DNA from: Biscogniauxia marginata
Lineage: Eukaryota > Ascomycota > Sordariomycetes > Xylariales > Xylariaceae
Assembly (NCBI GenBank): GCA_022695795.1
Contig: MU404082.1
Location: 310,001 to 374,000 of the forward strand
Direction of reading: 5' to 3'
Length of the DNA: 64,000 bases
The stretch's first letter is position 1, and each line of letters starts with the position of its first letter. Positions 34,701 to 47,047 of the stretch are shown here, piece by piece. Below the pieces are notes generated by a model, which saw nothing but the letters and a program-made list of their open reading frames with translations, was not told the DNA's origin and did no database searches. The position numbers and the translations under genes are program-made.

Positions 34701-37295
34701 GCCTTCAGTATGCCCTACCAGTCCCTTTACTGAGCCAAGTGATAAGGGCTCGTCACGTATAGGCCCTCCCAGTGCTTGACGAACACTCTCATACTCTGCA
34801 GGGTCACCGACTGGAGTGCCGGTGCCGTGAGCTTCAACGAAGGAAATCTGCTGTGGCTCAAGTCTTGCTTTATGAAGGACATCTTTAAAAAGATACGAGA
34901 GTGATGGACTATTCGGTACGAAGACTGGGGTGCAATTCTCGTTTTGGGTGACTGAAGTACTGGAGATACAACCGAGGATCTGGTTGCCATCCGCGATTGC
35001 TGCAGACATCTTTTTCAAGAACACACAAGCAATTGCCTCACCCCTACAGTAGCCGTCGGCCTTATCGTCCCATGGCTTGCACTGTAATACAAAAGGTCAG
35101 TATTATAGTAATGGATAAGGAGTATGACATGAGCCGCATTTACGTAGCGAGAATTTGTGGAGGGAAATCAATGGAAATATTGATTGGACTTCATATAGAA
35201 ATGAATGACTGCCGAAATTACATACCTGGCCTGTTGGGCTGAGAAATGATGCACCAGCCAAATTCTGGAACCAGATAATGTTGCCCATGATGGCGACACC
35301 ACCCGCAAGCGCAGCTGTACATTCGCCACCCAGGATAGCTTTGCATGCCTGGTGAACGGCGACGGCTGAAGACGAGCATGCAGTATCAATGGTAAGACCA
35401 GGGCCTGTCCAGCCAAAGTAGTGACTATGAAAAGAACAGGCATTAATGACCGTTCCTTGAGAATTCCCAAGAGTACAAGACAGACAGGAAACTTCAAGTT
35501 CTAGAGAGATGGCTGATGAACAAGCAAGGAGGGCTCCATAGTAGGCAGTAGGGATAAACTGGATGGAAGGAAACAAAGTCTCCGTACTGACCTAATCTTG
35601 CCAGCGATAAAACTTTTCAGGTTTCCTGTCGCGGTAAAAGCGTTTGGTGCATAGCCAGCAACGTTGCTCTCATAATCTGCGGCGCAAGCACCAATATAGC
35701 ATCCGATCTTTGTATCGACGTTTGGTTGATGGAAATATCCTGACTGCTCGACCGTCTGATACGCGCACTGTAGCATGAGACGTTGCTGGGGGTCGGTAGA
35801 GACAATTTCTCGCGGGCTCCTCTTGAAGAACTTATGATCAAAAACGTCGTGATCCTTGATGAAATTACCATACCATTTCCTCTTTGTATCTACCTCGCGC
35901 CACTGTGTCTCGGGGCCGAAGCGCTCTTCTGGGACCTCTATGTGCTGCGATTTACCCTCGCAAAGAATTTTCCAGAACTCCTCGAGGTCGCCGGCTCCAG
36001 CCACTTGACATGACATGCCAATCACCGCAATGTCATTATCAGAGCCGTCATTTTGGCTTTGATGGATCGATGCCGCAGTCGGATCCAGTGCGCTCTCAGC
36101 CAGCCGGGGGGCGGCTTGATCAATATCAGCCGCATGGATTAATTTTCGGCCAAGATTTCGCATCAGAGAAGGTGGTACACCACGATCCGGACCAAAAGAA
36201 ACGACAACAGATTCTTTGGACTCCAAGCAGGAAGCTTGCACGAAAGCAAATGTCTCGTACCATTTGGACTGCTCCACGAGTATCATACGGAGAACTGCGT
36301 GATGCAGCTTTACTTCTTCCGCTTTCTGGCTTGGAGAGCTTAAGTGTATCGGCAGCGCAAGGTTGGATGAGTGAGGAAATTGGAAAGCAGGGTCCGAGTC
36401 ACAAAAATTTATGATGGACCCAAGATCATCGTGGTAGCATTGGCAATGGAATCGGCCACGGAGGCCGACTTCTGATGCAGTGACACCAGCCTGTCTCAGT
36501 TGTTGTAGCAATAAAGGAACAGTGTCGACCGCGGTTGTCAAAGTGGCGCGCTTCTCGTCGTAAAGAACTGAGATATATGCCTATTGGATGTAAGCCATAT
36601 ACTACAGCAAGGATATCTAGTGTTGTGAACTGATTTACCTCTGGAAACCCGTCGAGTATTCTCACCAACTCTCTCGACATAGCCGTCGAATTCCATGCTA
36701 ATGCAAATGATTTTGATCGCCCATGCAATCGATCTGAAGCGTCCTGCGCGTCAACGAATGCGCCAATGAGCATGGCAAGGCGAATTGCGACTGCACCATA
36801 CTGTCGAAACGTGGCTTGGTCAGAAGAGCTGGAGACGACCGAGGCACTTAGTAGTCCAGTGCAGAAGCCCACTGTCCCCACTTTGCGCTTTGCCAAGGCC
36901 GTGTGAAGATCTTGGACCTGGGTTGAGACATTGGACAAGCTCAGTGAGAGATATCGAGAAAATTGTGTGAGCTGGGTTAGAACAACAAGGGGAGTGAGAA
37001 GGATGTTCGGAAGCTGGAAGGTTGTTTGATCAACAACCCCAGTCTTAAACCAGCTGTCCAGGTTATTTAGGAGCTTTTCTCCCGGAAGCTCTTGAAGCTT
37101 GGGGAATTTCGTGACGAGGGTATTCCAGTGACTGGGCAGTTCTGATATCGTGTCCAGCATCCATTGGCAATCCTCTGAGTCTATGAGATATGTTCGAAGA
37201 GACTTCAACGACTCTTCACTGAAAGAGAGGGCTTGAGGACCGAACAAGAGGACAGTAGTCCCCAAGTCTGAACTCATTGGTGGAGTAGAAGCCAT
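28711..37295 (-). CDS. Non-reducing polyketide synthase, SAT-KS-AT-PT-ACP-ACP-MT-R
   Basis: A 2717-residue iterative synthase from five exons, complement(28711..29124, 29187..35081, 35226..35424, 35592..36580, 36639..37295). Domains and key residues: SAT with GFCTG near residue 150; KS with active Cys565 in DTACSSS, then EAHGTGT and GHTEG; AT with GHSFGE near 1015; PT with its His in SGHLIAQ near 1338; two ACPs with LGVDSL-type serines near 1702 and 1820; C-methyltransferase with LEMGAGTGG near 2120; terminal reductase with TGATGSLG near 2355 and a YxxxK. All sites look intact. The start at 37295 fits SAT proteins; an upstream ATG at 37382 would add 29 residues. By family, it extends a starter, folds and C-methylates it, and releases an aromatic aldehyde. 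The SAT and the nearby reducing PKS suggest a non-acetyl starter. Confidence 0.95.
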
Positions 37296-39184
37296 AGCTA
37301 AGACAGAGCTCTCTTTCCACGGGAGGTTAATCTGGCAAGGCCAAACTGATTTTCTATGATGAGAATTACCGGTACGTGCCAAAATATGGGCACCATTTAT
37401 TAAAGAGACACTGAAATAAAGGCCATAGCAGACAGGAGAAGTTTAGCCTAAGGGAGAGCCTGATGACAAAGTGAAAGCTAACCTAGATTTATGTATTAAA
37501 GCAACGCTGTTATCAGGGTAACGCCAAGACCAACACATCACTACATTCCACCGACTGTACAAACCCCTTATAAATCTATTGGTTTATAGTTGCAGGAAGT
37601 CATAGATACTTAGTAAGTAGTCCCTCTTATGGGTAGTAGATCGATAGAGAGGTTTCAATGTAATCTACCAACCGGCATAGAATAACATGTCCCCCCCACT
37701 ATGCTCGCAGCTTTCTGTCATACATGAAAACGACACATACACAACTATTCAAAAAAGAGAACCACGGTATTGGCCCGTCGGTGGTGAGCAGGGTTCGTAT
37801 TCGGAGAATCGGTATGAATCTTACAATGACATAAAAGTAAGCGAGGTTTCCCTGTCATTATACTCTATGTATTGGAAACAAAATTACTAAATCATGTCAC
37901 ACATAAGCACCATCCGTCTGTGAAGGCTAGGTTCGTAGCTTTCGGGCTTCTCTGAGAATTTGAATATCCCCGTTTCGCCGATTTGGATTCTGAACGGCAA
38001 CCTGAAACCTGGGTGGCGGGCTAGCAGTCAGCCATGTTGCTCACCGGACAGTAGCTTCCATTCATGGGTATATCTTGCTGATGTGACTAGGGTTACCGGT
38101 CACAAAAATAGAGCATGAGTACAACTATCGGTTTTCACTTTCTTGATGTGTGCGTGCATGCGTGCGTGCATGTGTGTTATCAACACGGTATTCAATGATC
38201 AAGAATGGTCTTCGCATAAACACACTAATACTAGTATAAAACCAGGATGCCGGGATTGTACGTAAACCTGTGTTTAATTTACAGTATAATACTTCAACAA
38301 GTTCCTATGAAGTCACAATTATGAATAAGTCAAGCTTCACTCCAATTTTTCCAGTATTAGCTTTGAGGTTCAAGCTTAAGAACATCTTTGGCAATGCCAC
38401 GGTACTGAGAGTCCAATATGATATAGAATGCAATATTTTCTTGAGGTTTTAATGCAACCACCTTGTTCTGACAAGGATATTTTCCTCTTTCGAGAGACCT
38501 GGTTAAGCCACCCCCCGTCTCCACGTTCATACCGGTCTCGAACTACAATCTTGATTTGTTAAGATACATGCATTGATGAGTAAGAGACCGTATGGGATTT
38601 CAGACTAAAGAGAGTACGGGAACATAAAATATGCAGCTTATATTATTCAGCCAGCCATCGGAGAGAATGATCGAATGCATTATTCAATTATCCGTAGGGA
38701 ATAGTCTGGTTAGTGACTACATCCAACTCTGATTATATACGTGTTAAGGTAAAGCTTTAGCTAATTGGTAACATACCGAAGCTCTGGCTGCAGCCACTCC
38801 GGTTTATGAAGTCGATTGTTCGGCCCGAAGAAAGAGGTGCTATACTACTCGGGATCACAATATCTTTCTACTTTGTTATTGGCCAAACTTTCCGATGGGA
38901 ATGACGGTTGGTGTATTTGGATGGTCAGATAAGGACCAACAAATGTACGTATGCTAACTAGTCCTTCTAGTTTATCATGACTACGTCAAGTCCGATTATG
39001 CACTGCATCGCAGCCGTTCTTCGAAAGTGAACATTCAGGTAAGGTGAATATCGTGGGGAACGTGCGGCCATCATGTTGAAGCGAGGTGGAATTTTTACTT
39101 TGCAACCCCTGGCTGGTATATGGTCACTTCTCTGAACGGACTTCGAACGGCAATTCATTGGTCTGGTGGTACTTCCAATACACC
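37296..39184. promoter_or_regulatory. Shared divergent promoter, NR-PKS / acyltransferase 3
   Basis: 1.9 kb between outward-facing genes. It includes a CATG/GTGC microsatellite at 38148-38177 and the palindrome TTCGGCCCGAA at 38819-38829, a possible Zn2Cys6 site. No gene is supported within it. Confidence 0.5.
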
Positions 39185-40558
39185 ATGAATGACTTTACGC
39201 ATCTCAGGGACGTCGTGGGGCAGCTCCCCTTCCTAAAGACTTACAGTCATCTACTTCTTGCTTTCCCACTTCAAGATGACATAACATCTCGAAATGAAAC
39301 TGTTGAGCGTTTACGATCAGCTGTCCTCAAACTTACGGAGGCTCTCCCATGGCTTGCTGCTAAAGTGATTAGCAAGGGCAACGGCGCAGGCGCGTCTGGT
39401 CTATTTGAACTAGAATCCTGTGCTCTGTGGTCACCACCAAATACCATCCTGCGCATCAGAGACTGTTCAAGATTATGCACTCCTTATGATAAGCTTATAG
39501 AGGCACGAGGGCCTGCCACTATGCTTGACGGCAGCATGTTGGGGCCTCGTAAAGCATTTCCAGAGAGCTACCAAGAGACTGAAGAGGATCCAGCTCCTGT
39601 GTTAGCCTTTCAAGCCAATTTAATCCAGGGCGGCCTGCTTCTGGACTGCGCAGCGCAACATAACTTCATCGACATGAGCGGTATTGAGCAATGCTATAAT
39701 CTGCTAGCCGCTGCTATGAGCAACGAGCCCTTCCCACCCGATTCTGTTGAGCAGGGTAACCTGGATCGACGAAATCTAGTACCTCTTCTACGTCCAGATG
39801 AGCCTATGCTCGACCACAGTCACTTCAAAAGACCGCTTCCGTCTGATCTCCCTCCACCGCCTCTTGAACCAAATTCTCCCTTCTCGTGGCGTTACTTTCG
39901 GTTCTCAGCTGCCAAGCTATCAGAATTGAAGTCCCTTGCCACTTCACCTGAGGCCTGTGACCTTTTGGTGCCTTACATATCGACAAATGATGCTTTGACT
40001 GCCTTCTGCTGGCAATGTGTTATTTCAGTCCGTTTACGGCGGCGTCAGACTCCTCGTGCAATTGCGAAATTCTGCCGCGCTGTGGATGCGCGCAAGGTTA
40101 TGGGTGTCCCACGCGGGTATATGGGAGATCTCGTCACAATCGCCACTTCAAGGATTTCATTCCAGGAATTAGCAGATGCTTCGCTTCCGACCGTAGCTAA
40201 CCTGCTCCGCGGAGATTTGAATGCTGTGAATACGCGTGATTATGTCCGAAGCTTTGCGACATTCATCGCTAATACGTCGGATAAGTCGACTATCGTCTAC
40301 GGCGGCAATTTCAATCCGGACACAGATATTGGTTCCTCTTCATGGGCTCATGTTCAACTGTCCCGGGTAAATTTTGGTCATTTAGGTAAACCGACATTAG
40401 TGAGACGGCCCAACTTCCAGCCATTGAGAAGCGATATCTACTTCATGCCGAAGACGGATTCTGGCGACATTGATGCTTTGCTTTGCTTTAACGAGGAGGA
40501 CATGATGGGGCTTATGGCAGATTCCCGATGGAATTCATTTGCAGACTACATTGGATAG
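39185..40558 (+). CDS. BAHD-type acyltransferase 3 (trichothecene 3-O-acetyltransferase-like)
   Basis: Intronless, 457 residues when started at the ATG of 39185 (MNDFTHLRD). The in-frame ATG at 39086 would add 33 residues with a hydrophobic, non-family sequence. With the shorter start the catalytic HxxxD (HNFIDMSG) falls near residue 158, as in relatives. Other family blocks are YISTNDALTAFCWQ (acceptor-lobe motif) and NFGHLGKP, a diverged form of the DFGWGKP motif. No transmembrane or signal segment. It faces away from the non-reducing PKS across a common upstream region, so co-expression is likely. Probably acylates a hydroxyl of the PKS-derived product. Confidence 0.87.
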   Translation: MNDFTHLRDVVGQLPFLKTYSHLLLAFPLQDDITSRNETVERLRSAVLKLTEALPWLAAKVISKGNGAGASGLFELESCALWSPPNTILRIRDCSRLCTPYDKLIEARGPATMLDGSMLGPRKAFPESYQETEEDPAPVLAFQANLIQGGLLLDCAAQHNFIDMSGIEQCYNLLAAAMSNEPFPPDSVEQGNLDRRNLVPLLRPDEPMLDHSHFKRPLPSDLPPPPLEPNSPFSWRYFRFSAAKLSELKSLATSPEACDLLVPYISTNDALTAFCWQCVISVRLRRRQTPRAIAKFCRAVDARKVMGVPRGYMGDLVTIATSRISFQELADASLPTVANLLRGDLNAVNTRDYVRSFATFIANTSDKSTIVYGGNFNPDTDIGSSSWAHVQLSRVNFGHLGKPTLVRRPNFQPLRSDIYFMPKTDSGDIDALLCFNEEDMMGLMADSRWNSFADYIG

Positions 40559-41437
40559 AATTTCAGGTAGACAATGACATCTATTTTCTCTCTTTTTGGC
40601 TCTCTGCTTTTTACACGCCAAGGCGCTACATGATATTAAGAGAGTTCAACCCAAGTACGATTAGGCGATATACCTATGATCCAATTATATTGTAAATTCG
40701 CTGCTTGTAAATGGCGAAGGTAGACATACGTTAGAATCGGTGGAGTTTAAAAATGACTACCTATCCCGAGAGGCCGGAAACCTCTTTCTCCCCAGCCTCC
40801 AATCTGACATTGAAGTTCTGCCGATCGTGGCCCAGCCGGACTGCCGGGCACCCTCGGGGCCCAGACCAGGATTCCCCAAAAAAGGCCCGTTCACAAACCC
40901 ACCAATCGGGGGCCCTTGCTGATGCAGAAGCTTCCTAGACAGGTAAGTAGTAGGTCTAAACTAGGTAAACTAGGTGGATTGTATTAATAGGCACATATCC
41001 TCCGAAACGGAAGAGTGGGTGGTCGGAGACTGCGTATGTATGTATGCGACTACTGCATATATGCTATGCTACACGCAGGCCGGAGCGGAATGCGGTGGAA
41101 TTTGAGTTCAATCCCCAAGAGCGAGGCAACAATCTCTAGTTCATCCTATTCGAAGTCGGTCCCATGCTGCAGAATCTCGGGTATACTGGCGAAAGGTCCG
41201 TGACACACTCTAGCAAAGAAAAAGTAAGCCATATTGATTGAAACGGTATGATCACATCACAGACAGTGGCCTTAGAAAGGGAAATTCAACTTGAACGAAT
41301 GTAGATAGGATAGATCCACATACAACACTCATCCACCACGACGAATAAAATATAGCTGGTGATTACGGTTGTATCTCCTGTATTCTTCTTAGTTGTTCAA
41401 ATCGACCTGACTCTCAACTGCCTATGCCCCTGAAACT
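40559..41437. other. Intergenic
   Basis: Tandem spacer between acyltransferase 3 and the SDR gene. It holds a GC-rich patch (40830-40920) with two overlapping open frames of about 60 codons that have no recognisable content. Confidence 0.45.
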
Positions 41438-42440
41438 ATGACTACAATCACAAAGAAAACAGTTCTCATCACGGGGTGTTCTGAGGGCAGCTTGGGAGCC
41501 GCGCTGGCCGTCGCCTTCGCGAGACACAACTTCCACGTCTTCGCCACCGTGCGCGACCCTGCCAAGGCCGCCTCTCTGGCGTCGCATCCCGACATAGAAA
41601 TACTCTCGCTCGAGGTCACGAGCTCGTCTTCTATCTCCTCCTGCGCCGCTGTGGTGGAGAAGAAGACGGGCGGTAGACTTGATATCCTGGTGAACAACGC
41701 GGGAATAATGTTCGTGATGCCCCTGCTCGACACGAGCATCGAGGAGAGCAAGAAGCTGTTCGATGTGAACGTATGGGGCATGCTAGCTGTGACCCAGGCT
41801 TTTGCGCCGATGCTGGTCCGGTCCAAGGGCGTGATCTTGAATATTTCAAGCATTGCGGGCGCGGTGAGAATGGCGTGGCAAGGTTCGCTTTCCTCCCTCT
41901 TATCACTACTCATCCATATCCCCTTCCTCCCCTCTCTCCCTCGACCTAACTTAACGGTCTTGGTCTTTAATCGCTGTTTAATGGTGTACGCCAGTTCAAT
42001 GTTAGGTTTAGTAACAGAAGCAATCAGGTGTCTACAACTCCTCCAAGGCATCAGTGCGCTGGCTCTCTGAGACCATGCGTATCGAGATGCAGGGTCTGGG
42101 CGTGCGCGTCGTCACGGCCATGGTCGGCGAGATAGCGACCAAGATCTACGACAACGCGAGCGCCCCGCCTTCGCTCCCCGCCTCGTCATTCTACGCCTCC
42201 ATCAAGGACCTCATCTTCCGGCAGGGAACGGGCCAGATGCAGACGGAGAACGAAAAAGTAGAGGTCACCGCTGAGAACTTGGTCAAGGACGTGCTGAGTG
42301 GGAGAGATGGTCATGTCTGGCGCGGCGGCGTGGCGGGGCGCGCCAAGTATTTCCACTGGCTTCTACCGGAGCGCGTTTTCGAGAGGGCGCTGCATGTTAC
42401 CAGGGGCGTTTATGAGGTCAAGGCGCCATATTCATCTTGA
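41438..42440 (+). CDS. Short-chain dehydrogenase/reductase (AYR1-like)
   Basis: A 285-residue NAD(P)-dependent classical SDR from two exons, join(41438..41882, 42028..42440). The 145-base intron has a weak GTTCGC donor but is required to restore MAWQGVYNSSKASVRWLSETM. Motifs: cofactor loop TGCSEGSLG (residues 12-20), NNAG near 87, catalytic YNSSK near 151-155, preceded by the catalytic Ser in NISSIAG. The TGCSEGSLG variant is typical of fungal proteins annotated as 1-acyldihydroxyacetone-phosphate reductases, but such genes are also recruited for ketone reduction in secondary metabolism. Substrate undetermined. It is tail-to-tail with the P450 gene. Confidence 0.87.
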
Positions 42441-42935
42441 CTATCGGGGAATTGTTAGATATTATTAGGTATATTTCAATCATTTTCCTCTTAGGCTTCT
42501 CGTGATTCAGACATGGGTATCCACTTGTATCATGTTGCATCGTATAATTGTATAAAATTTATTTAGTCTACTTACGAACACTCCAGCATCGTCTCTTCGG
42601 TGACGTTTGACCGAGTAATATACTAGCCACGGAATAATTGTGAGACAAGAAATATGTCTTTGTGAGCTACTTCAAAGGTTTAAATGTGTTTACGTGCTAG
42701 GGTTAATTGGTCTTAGTAGCATATCGCTAGAAAGTTCACGATAATAAGTTGAATAGTATCAATGGTTTGCTAAGTTATACTATTTGCCTTACGGGCGTGT
42801 GTGCTTGCTACACCATACATGATAATATAGTAATCAATTAACAATTTATATATCCTGCATGACTTTGAATAAACTGTGGATCCAAGGCCTTAAACAGAGG
42901 GCGTATAGATACGAGAGAGCCCGAAAAAGCCCTCC
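42441..42935. other. Convergent intergenic spacer
   Basis: AT-rich 3' ends of the SDR and P450 genes, with no further feature. Confidence 0.5.
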
Positions 42936-44975
42936 CTAAACACGGAGAGCTGGCCTTATGTAGGTGATGTGAGGTCCACGGTTGATGACTTCCTCGGCCC
43001 TGAAGCTAGCATATTCGTCTGGAATCGGCTTGAACTCGAAACTGAGGACTAGCATGATGATCATTATGCGTAGCTCCATGCGCGCCAGTCTCTGCCCTGC
43101 TTGTACGTTAGCGTCATATCGCTACGATTTTCAGGTCGAGGGTTTATAGTACCAAAACAACCGCGAGGCCCTGCTCCGAAGGGCAGCATAGGTCCCGCGT
43201 AGGCGTCGTACTTTCCATCCGCGTCAAGCCATCTCTCGGGCTGATATAGGCCTTTCGTCTCTCTTACCCATCTCCCTGATTCTCTCGGCTTGGACGTTGC
43301 CGACCGGACCTCGGGATCGATGTCGAAGTCTTCCATATCCTCTAGGCTCTGCACGCTAGGGGCTCCGAAAACGTCAATCCCTGCTGGTATCCTATGGCCG
43401 AGGACTAGCACATCTTGCGTAGTCCGACGAGTCCAGGACGGCGCTGTCAGGGCGATCCGAATCAGCTCTTGGATGCTGGCCTCGACGTACGGGTGCTCGG
43501 AAGAAATGATTTCCTGGTAAGATGGTAGGTTATGGGCATTGGCGTCGGGCCAGATCTTCAACAATGCAGCATGGAGCTTGCTTTGCTTATCCTGATTTGC
43601 TGTGAGATACTTCATACTCCACTTGGTGGTGTCCTGCGTTGTCTCGTGACCACCTGGATAGTATGCGTTTAGTGTATGGATCTTGAATTCGTGGGTAGCT
43701 ACATTACGCACCAACTATGTAGGCGAAAGTCTCGTCGATCATTTCACGATGGCTTGATGAAAGCCTACCCTTAGACCCAAGCAGTTCACTCCGTTTGAAT
43801 ACTTCATCCATAGCACATTGGGCTTCTCCGAACCTGGTGCGCGAATTCTCGATAAGCTGCAGCATCACAGCTTCCTTGGTGTTCCAGGCTTTGTTCCACG
43901 ACGGCATCAGCGATACCCACAGCCTGGTAGCTGCCAGCCACACGGAGCTACGCATGCTCTTTAGATATTCGACGAGGGTCTCGCATGCGTCCACGATCTC
44001 CGGAAGGTCAGGAGGGTTTCGAAACTCTACTGCCTTGTCTTGACTACCCGCATCCGTTATGTAGCCGGTCGCAGCGGCAGCTTTGATACGTCGAGTAATC
44101 AATCCAAGATCATCGCCTGTGGCTGCAGTCCAGATCCTTACGGTTAAGTTAGCGAATGCAGCTCGCAATAAGGACCGCAAACTTCCTATGGGACGATGTG
44201 AGGTAAGATAGTAATAGCTTACTGCGATTGAATCAGTTAGACGTAGATCTTGGGTCGTTTTTTACAAGAGCAAGGCAAAACGTAGAGGTTTAACTAAAAG
44301 AGGGAGCGGGAACTTTACCATGTCAAATGTAACTTGCTTCAGGTCATCTGAAACTTCAAAAGGCCGCCCATTCGCACGCTGGACTTTGGTGGACCACAAC
44401 TTAACAAGACTACAAGTATGCTGATGGATTGTCCTAGCGGAGACCGAGTTCAAGAACTGGCTGGTCATGGTAGAAGACCAGATATTGCGCTGGTCTTTGA
44501 ACTTGTCGTGAGAGGGCATGGATATGGTTCCCTCGGGGAAGAGTATGCCAACCCAGCCCGACAGAAAACCACCGCGGTCAAATTCCCTGGTGCGACGTGT
44601 CGACATGTCGATGATCTCCTGGATGTCCGTAACGACGACGATCGGCTTTGATAAGGGCGCAAGGAAGACTTGGAATATTGGGCTCTTGAGCTCCGCGGCC
44701 TTGGTAGCAAACCATCTGAAGCCCTCTCCCGTGTCTTTCGTGTAGTTGACAAAGTCGAACGCGTCGCCAAAGAATTGCCATCGCGACTTCTTGGTGTAAG
44801 GGATACCTGGCAGAGGCTTTGGCAGAGCTTCCCAGTAGATGAAACCCAAAAACAAAGTTATAAAAGCAACGCTAATGGCAGTTATGTTTTCAGATATTAA
44901 TTCGCCATAGTAGTTCTCCTTCACTAACGACATCAGCGGGGAGGATGCCTCGCTAGTGTTGAATACCGTCGCCAT
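42936..44975 (-). CDS. Cytochrome P450 monooxygenase (one uncertain splice junction)
   Basis: A membrane-anchored P450 (anchor ITAISVAFITLFLGFIYWEA, about residues 30-50). Exons on the minus strand: 44319..44975, about 43712..44136, 43153..43653 and 42936..43096. Landmarks: the proline-rich hinge PKPLPGIPYT, the I-helix VGGHETT, the K-helix ExxR in SIQELIR, the PERW motif, and the haem loop FGAGPRGCFGGQR with its Cys thiolate; the C-terminus is complete. The first junction is the weak point. The good donor at 44318 leaves phase 0, while the acceptor at 44137 needs two carried bases. A poor donor (GTTCCC, 44312) would give an open frame. The gene may be spliced unusually or be damaged. It would hydroxylate or oxidise a pathway intermediate. 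Confidence 0.78.
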
Positions 44976-45892
44976 GATATGTGTTCTATACCAGTCTGAG
45001 GTGTTTAAAGAGCAAAAATAGAGCGTCTCTCTTTGTTATTTGGTCCTAGGAACCATTTATCGGAGTGATCTGAATCCAGGGCGAAAGATATCACGAGAAG
45101 ACTTCAAAGCTACGTTGTATATTCGTCTTATGGCAAACACTGCTTGCGTGAGATACAACTAACCTACCCCTATGTTCAAGTCACCTTAGCTCAATTTCAA
45201 TATATTTGACTAAACCCCGGGGCTGTCGGCATGGCAGCTTGATCGGACGTGCTAAGGTGGGTGAGCTAGCTGCGTGTCCAGTGTATCGGGAAGAACGGTG
45301 GGGCTGCAGGGGTCAGGCAAACCCGCCGAAACGCGCACATTGCAGAATCGGATCGTTATTGGACTAAGGTTGCTGTTCTAGCCAAGTGTTCTCTGGCGAA
45401 GGTGCTGCTAGAGGTTCTTAGGAGAGGTGAGCTTATCACCATTACCTGACCACCAACTTAGCAGCTATGTCGGCAGACTCGTTACTCTTGGCATAGTCTA
45501 GGAGGCTTGGAACCCTGACATCAGACAACCTTGGGGTCACAATATGGCCTCTAGCTTTACCTAGCCAGAGTTGTATTTCCGTTACGGTGAACAGCAACGA
45601 CTCTTTGATTAGCCCAAGGAGAGCCTGATAGATGGGCAGTAGCCTCATGTGAGGTATTCATGTATATACATTAGGAGGCCATTTAGGACCGTATAATATG
45701 AATACTTTCATATTCCAACAAAGAAATCATAAAGTTCTGATTCGGTAAATTCGTTTTTATTAGGCCTAGCTACCTGTAATCTCCTTTAATAATAGATAGC
45801 ACCATGACCTTGAGACTTGCTGAGTCAAAAAGAGCGTGTAGAACCATAGTTAGGCCATCCGCATTGAATTACGGGATACAGTGCAGAATAAT
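44976..45892. other. Intergenic
   Basis: Spacer upstream of the P450. A 68-codon minus-strand frame (45442-45648) has faintly ankyrin-like spacing only; no gene is called. Confidence 0.45.
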
Positions 45893-47047
45893 CTAGACCT
45901 CCTCGACCTCGACCACCAATTTCTTGGATGAGATGCCCTTCTTGAGAAGATCCAAAGCTTCCTGGATACCGTCGAGGCCCTTTTTCGACACGACTTGTGG
46001 TGGTGGGGCGATCTTATATTTCCCCTTGGCTAGCGCCTCTGGCAGGAACCCACCGAAGGTGACGGGGAGCGTCTCCGAGAAGGCCTCGATGCCGCCCGTT
46101 CCAAAAGTCATCTTCGCTTCAACACCCTCTGGGACGTCTTCTGGGTTGACAGGATTGGAGGAGGCGACGAACAGCTTTTGCTTAGACTTGTATGCGACCT
46201 GGCAAGCCTCGGCGACCTTCCCGGCAGCCATGTAAATGCCAGCACACGTTCCCTTGTCAAGCTCGGCGGCAACATCATCGGCAACAGTGGGGCTGTTACG
46301 GTCAAAAACCTTATCAGCCCCTATGCTCTTCACGTAGTCGAAGCTGCCAGCGGAGCAAGTAGTGACTACTTCGAAACCGGCAGCCTTGGCCAGTTGGATG
46401 CCGTTGCTACCACAGGCCGAGCTGCCTCCCCAAATCAAGACCGACTTCCCGGTGCTGGTAGGGTTGAGAGAAGGCAGAGGCAGGGCCAGGTAGTCCTTTC
46501 CGAAGAGGGAGAAAGAACAGGTGCTGATGCAGAGGGGAAAGACTGTAACGTCGCGGTACGGAATCGAGTCTGGGATCTTGGCAGTGACGGTATGATCGAG
46601 AATAACGTGTTCCTGGAAACCGTTGTTGAGGGAGAAGCCAAAGACGCGATCGCCCACTTTGAACTTGGAGGCGGCGATAGATCCAACAGCCTCGACGACG
46701 CCGGCAACGTCCTGGCCCAGGATGATCGGGTATTTGATGAAAGGTAACGGCTGGTCCTGAAGCATCGCATCGCAAGGATTCATGGCCCAGGCATGGACCT
46801 TGATCAGGAGCTTACGGTCTTCGAGCTCGGAGGGGACCGGGCCCTCACGGATGACACCTTTCACGCCAGCCTTGTCCTGCCAAAGGGCACGGTTCGTAGC
46901 AGACATTCTTGTTGTTGCTGTTATTGTTCTTCTTACCGTAGAGGTTTGACAGTGAAGTTGAAGGTGAAACTCAGAAGCAGCTCGCTGAGTAAAAAGCAGA
47001 GGTGTGGTTTTCCCGAGTGAGGGCAGTCGTCGCAGTGTTAGGAACAT
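45893..47047 (-). CDS. MDR-family zinc-less oxidoreductase, CipB-like
   Basis: A medium-chain dehydrogenase/reductase, 384 residues from the ATG at 47047 or 337 from the internal ATG at 46906 (MSATNRALW), which is where homologues usually begin. Motifs: the substrate-side fold AWAMNPCDAMLQDQP, GQDVAGVVEAVG (about 120 in the long form), and the nucleotide loop WGGSSACGSNGIQLAKAAG. The structural-zinc cysteines are absent, as in quinone-reductase or enoyl-reductase-like members. This lineage includes CipB and is related to trans-acting enoyl reductases of PKSs. The extra N-terminal segment (MFLTLRRLPSLGKTTPLLFTQ) is basic and Ser/Thr-rich and could be a mitochondrial presequence. An ATG at 47086 is a third, less likely, start. 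Confidence 0.85.
   Translation of the reverse strand: MFLTLRRLPSLGKTTPLLFTQRAASEFHLQLHCQTSTVRRTITATTRMSATNRALWQDKAGVKGVIREGPVPSELEDRKLLIKVHAWAMNPCDAMLQDQPLPFIKYPIILGQDVAGVVEAVGSIAASKFKVGDRVFGFSLNNGFQEHVILDHTVTAKIPDSIPYRDVTVFPLCISTCSFSLFGKDYLALPLPSLNPTSTGKSVLIWGGSSACGSNGIQLAKAAGFEVVTTCSAGSFDYVKSIGADKVFDRNSPTVADDVAAELDKGTCAGIYMAAGKVAEACQVAYKSKQKLFVASSNPVNPEDVPEGVEAKMTFGTGGIEAFSETLPVTFGGFLPEALAKGKYKIAPPPQVVSKKGLDGIQEALDLLKKGISSKKLVVEVEEV

Noticed and set aside
45442..45648. Minus-strand 68-codon frame with faint ankyrin-like spacing
   Set aside because: Only a loose resemblance over one unit; too short and isolated to support even a pseudogene.
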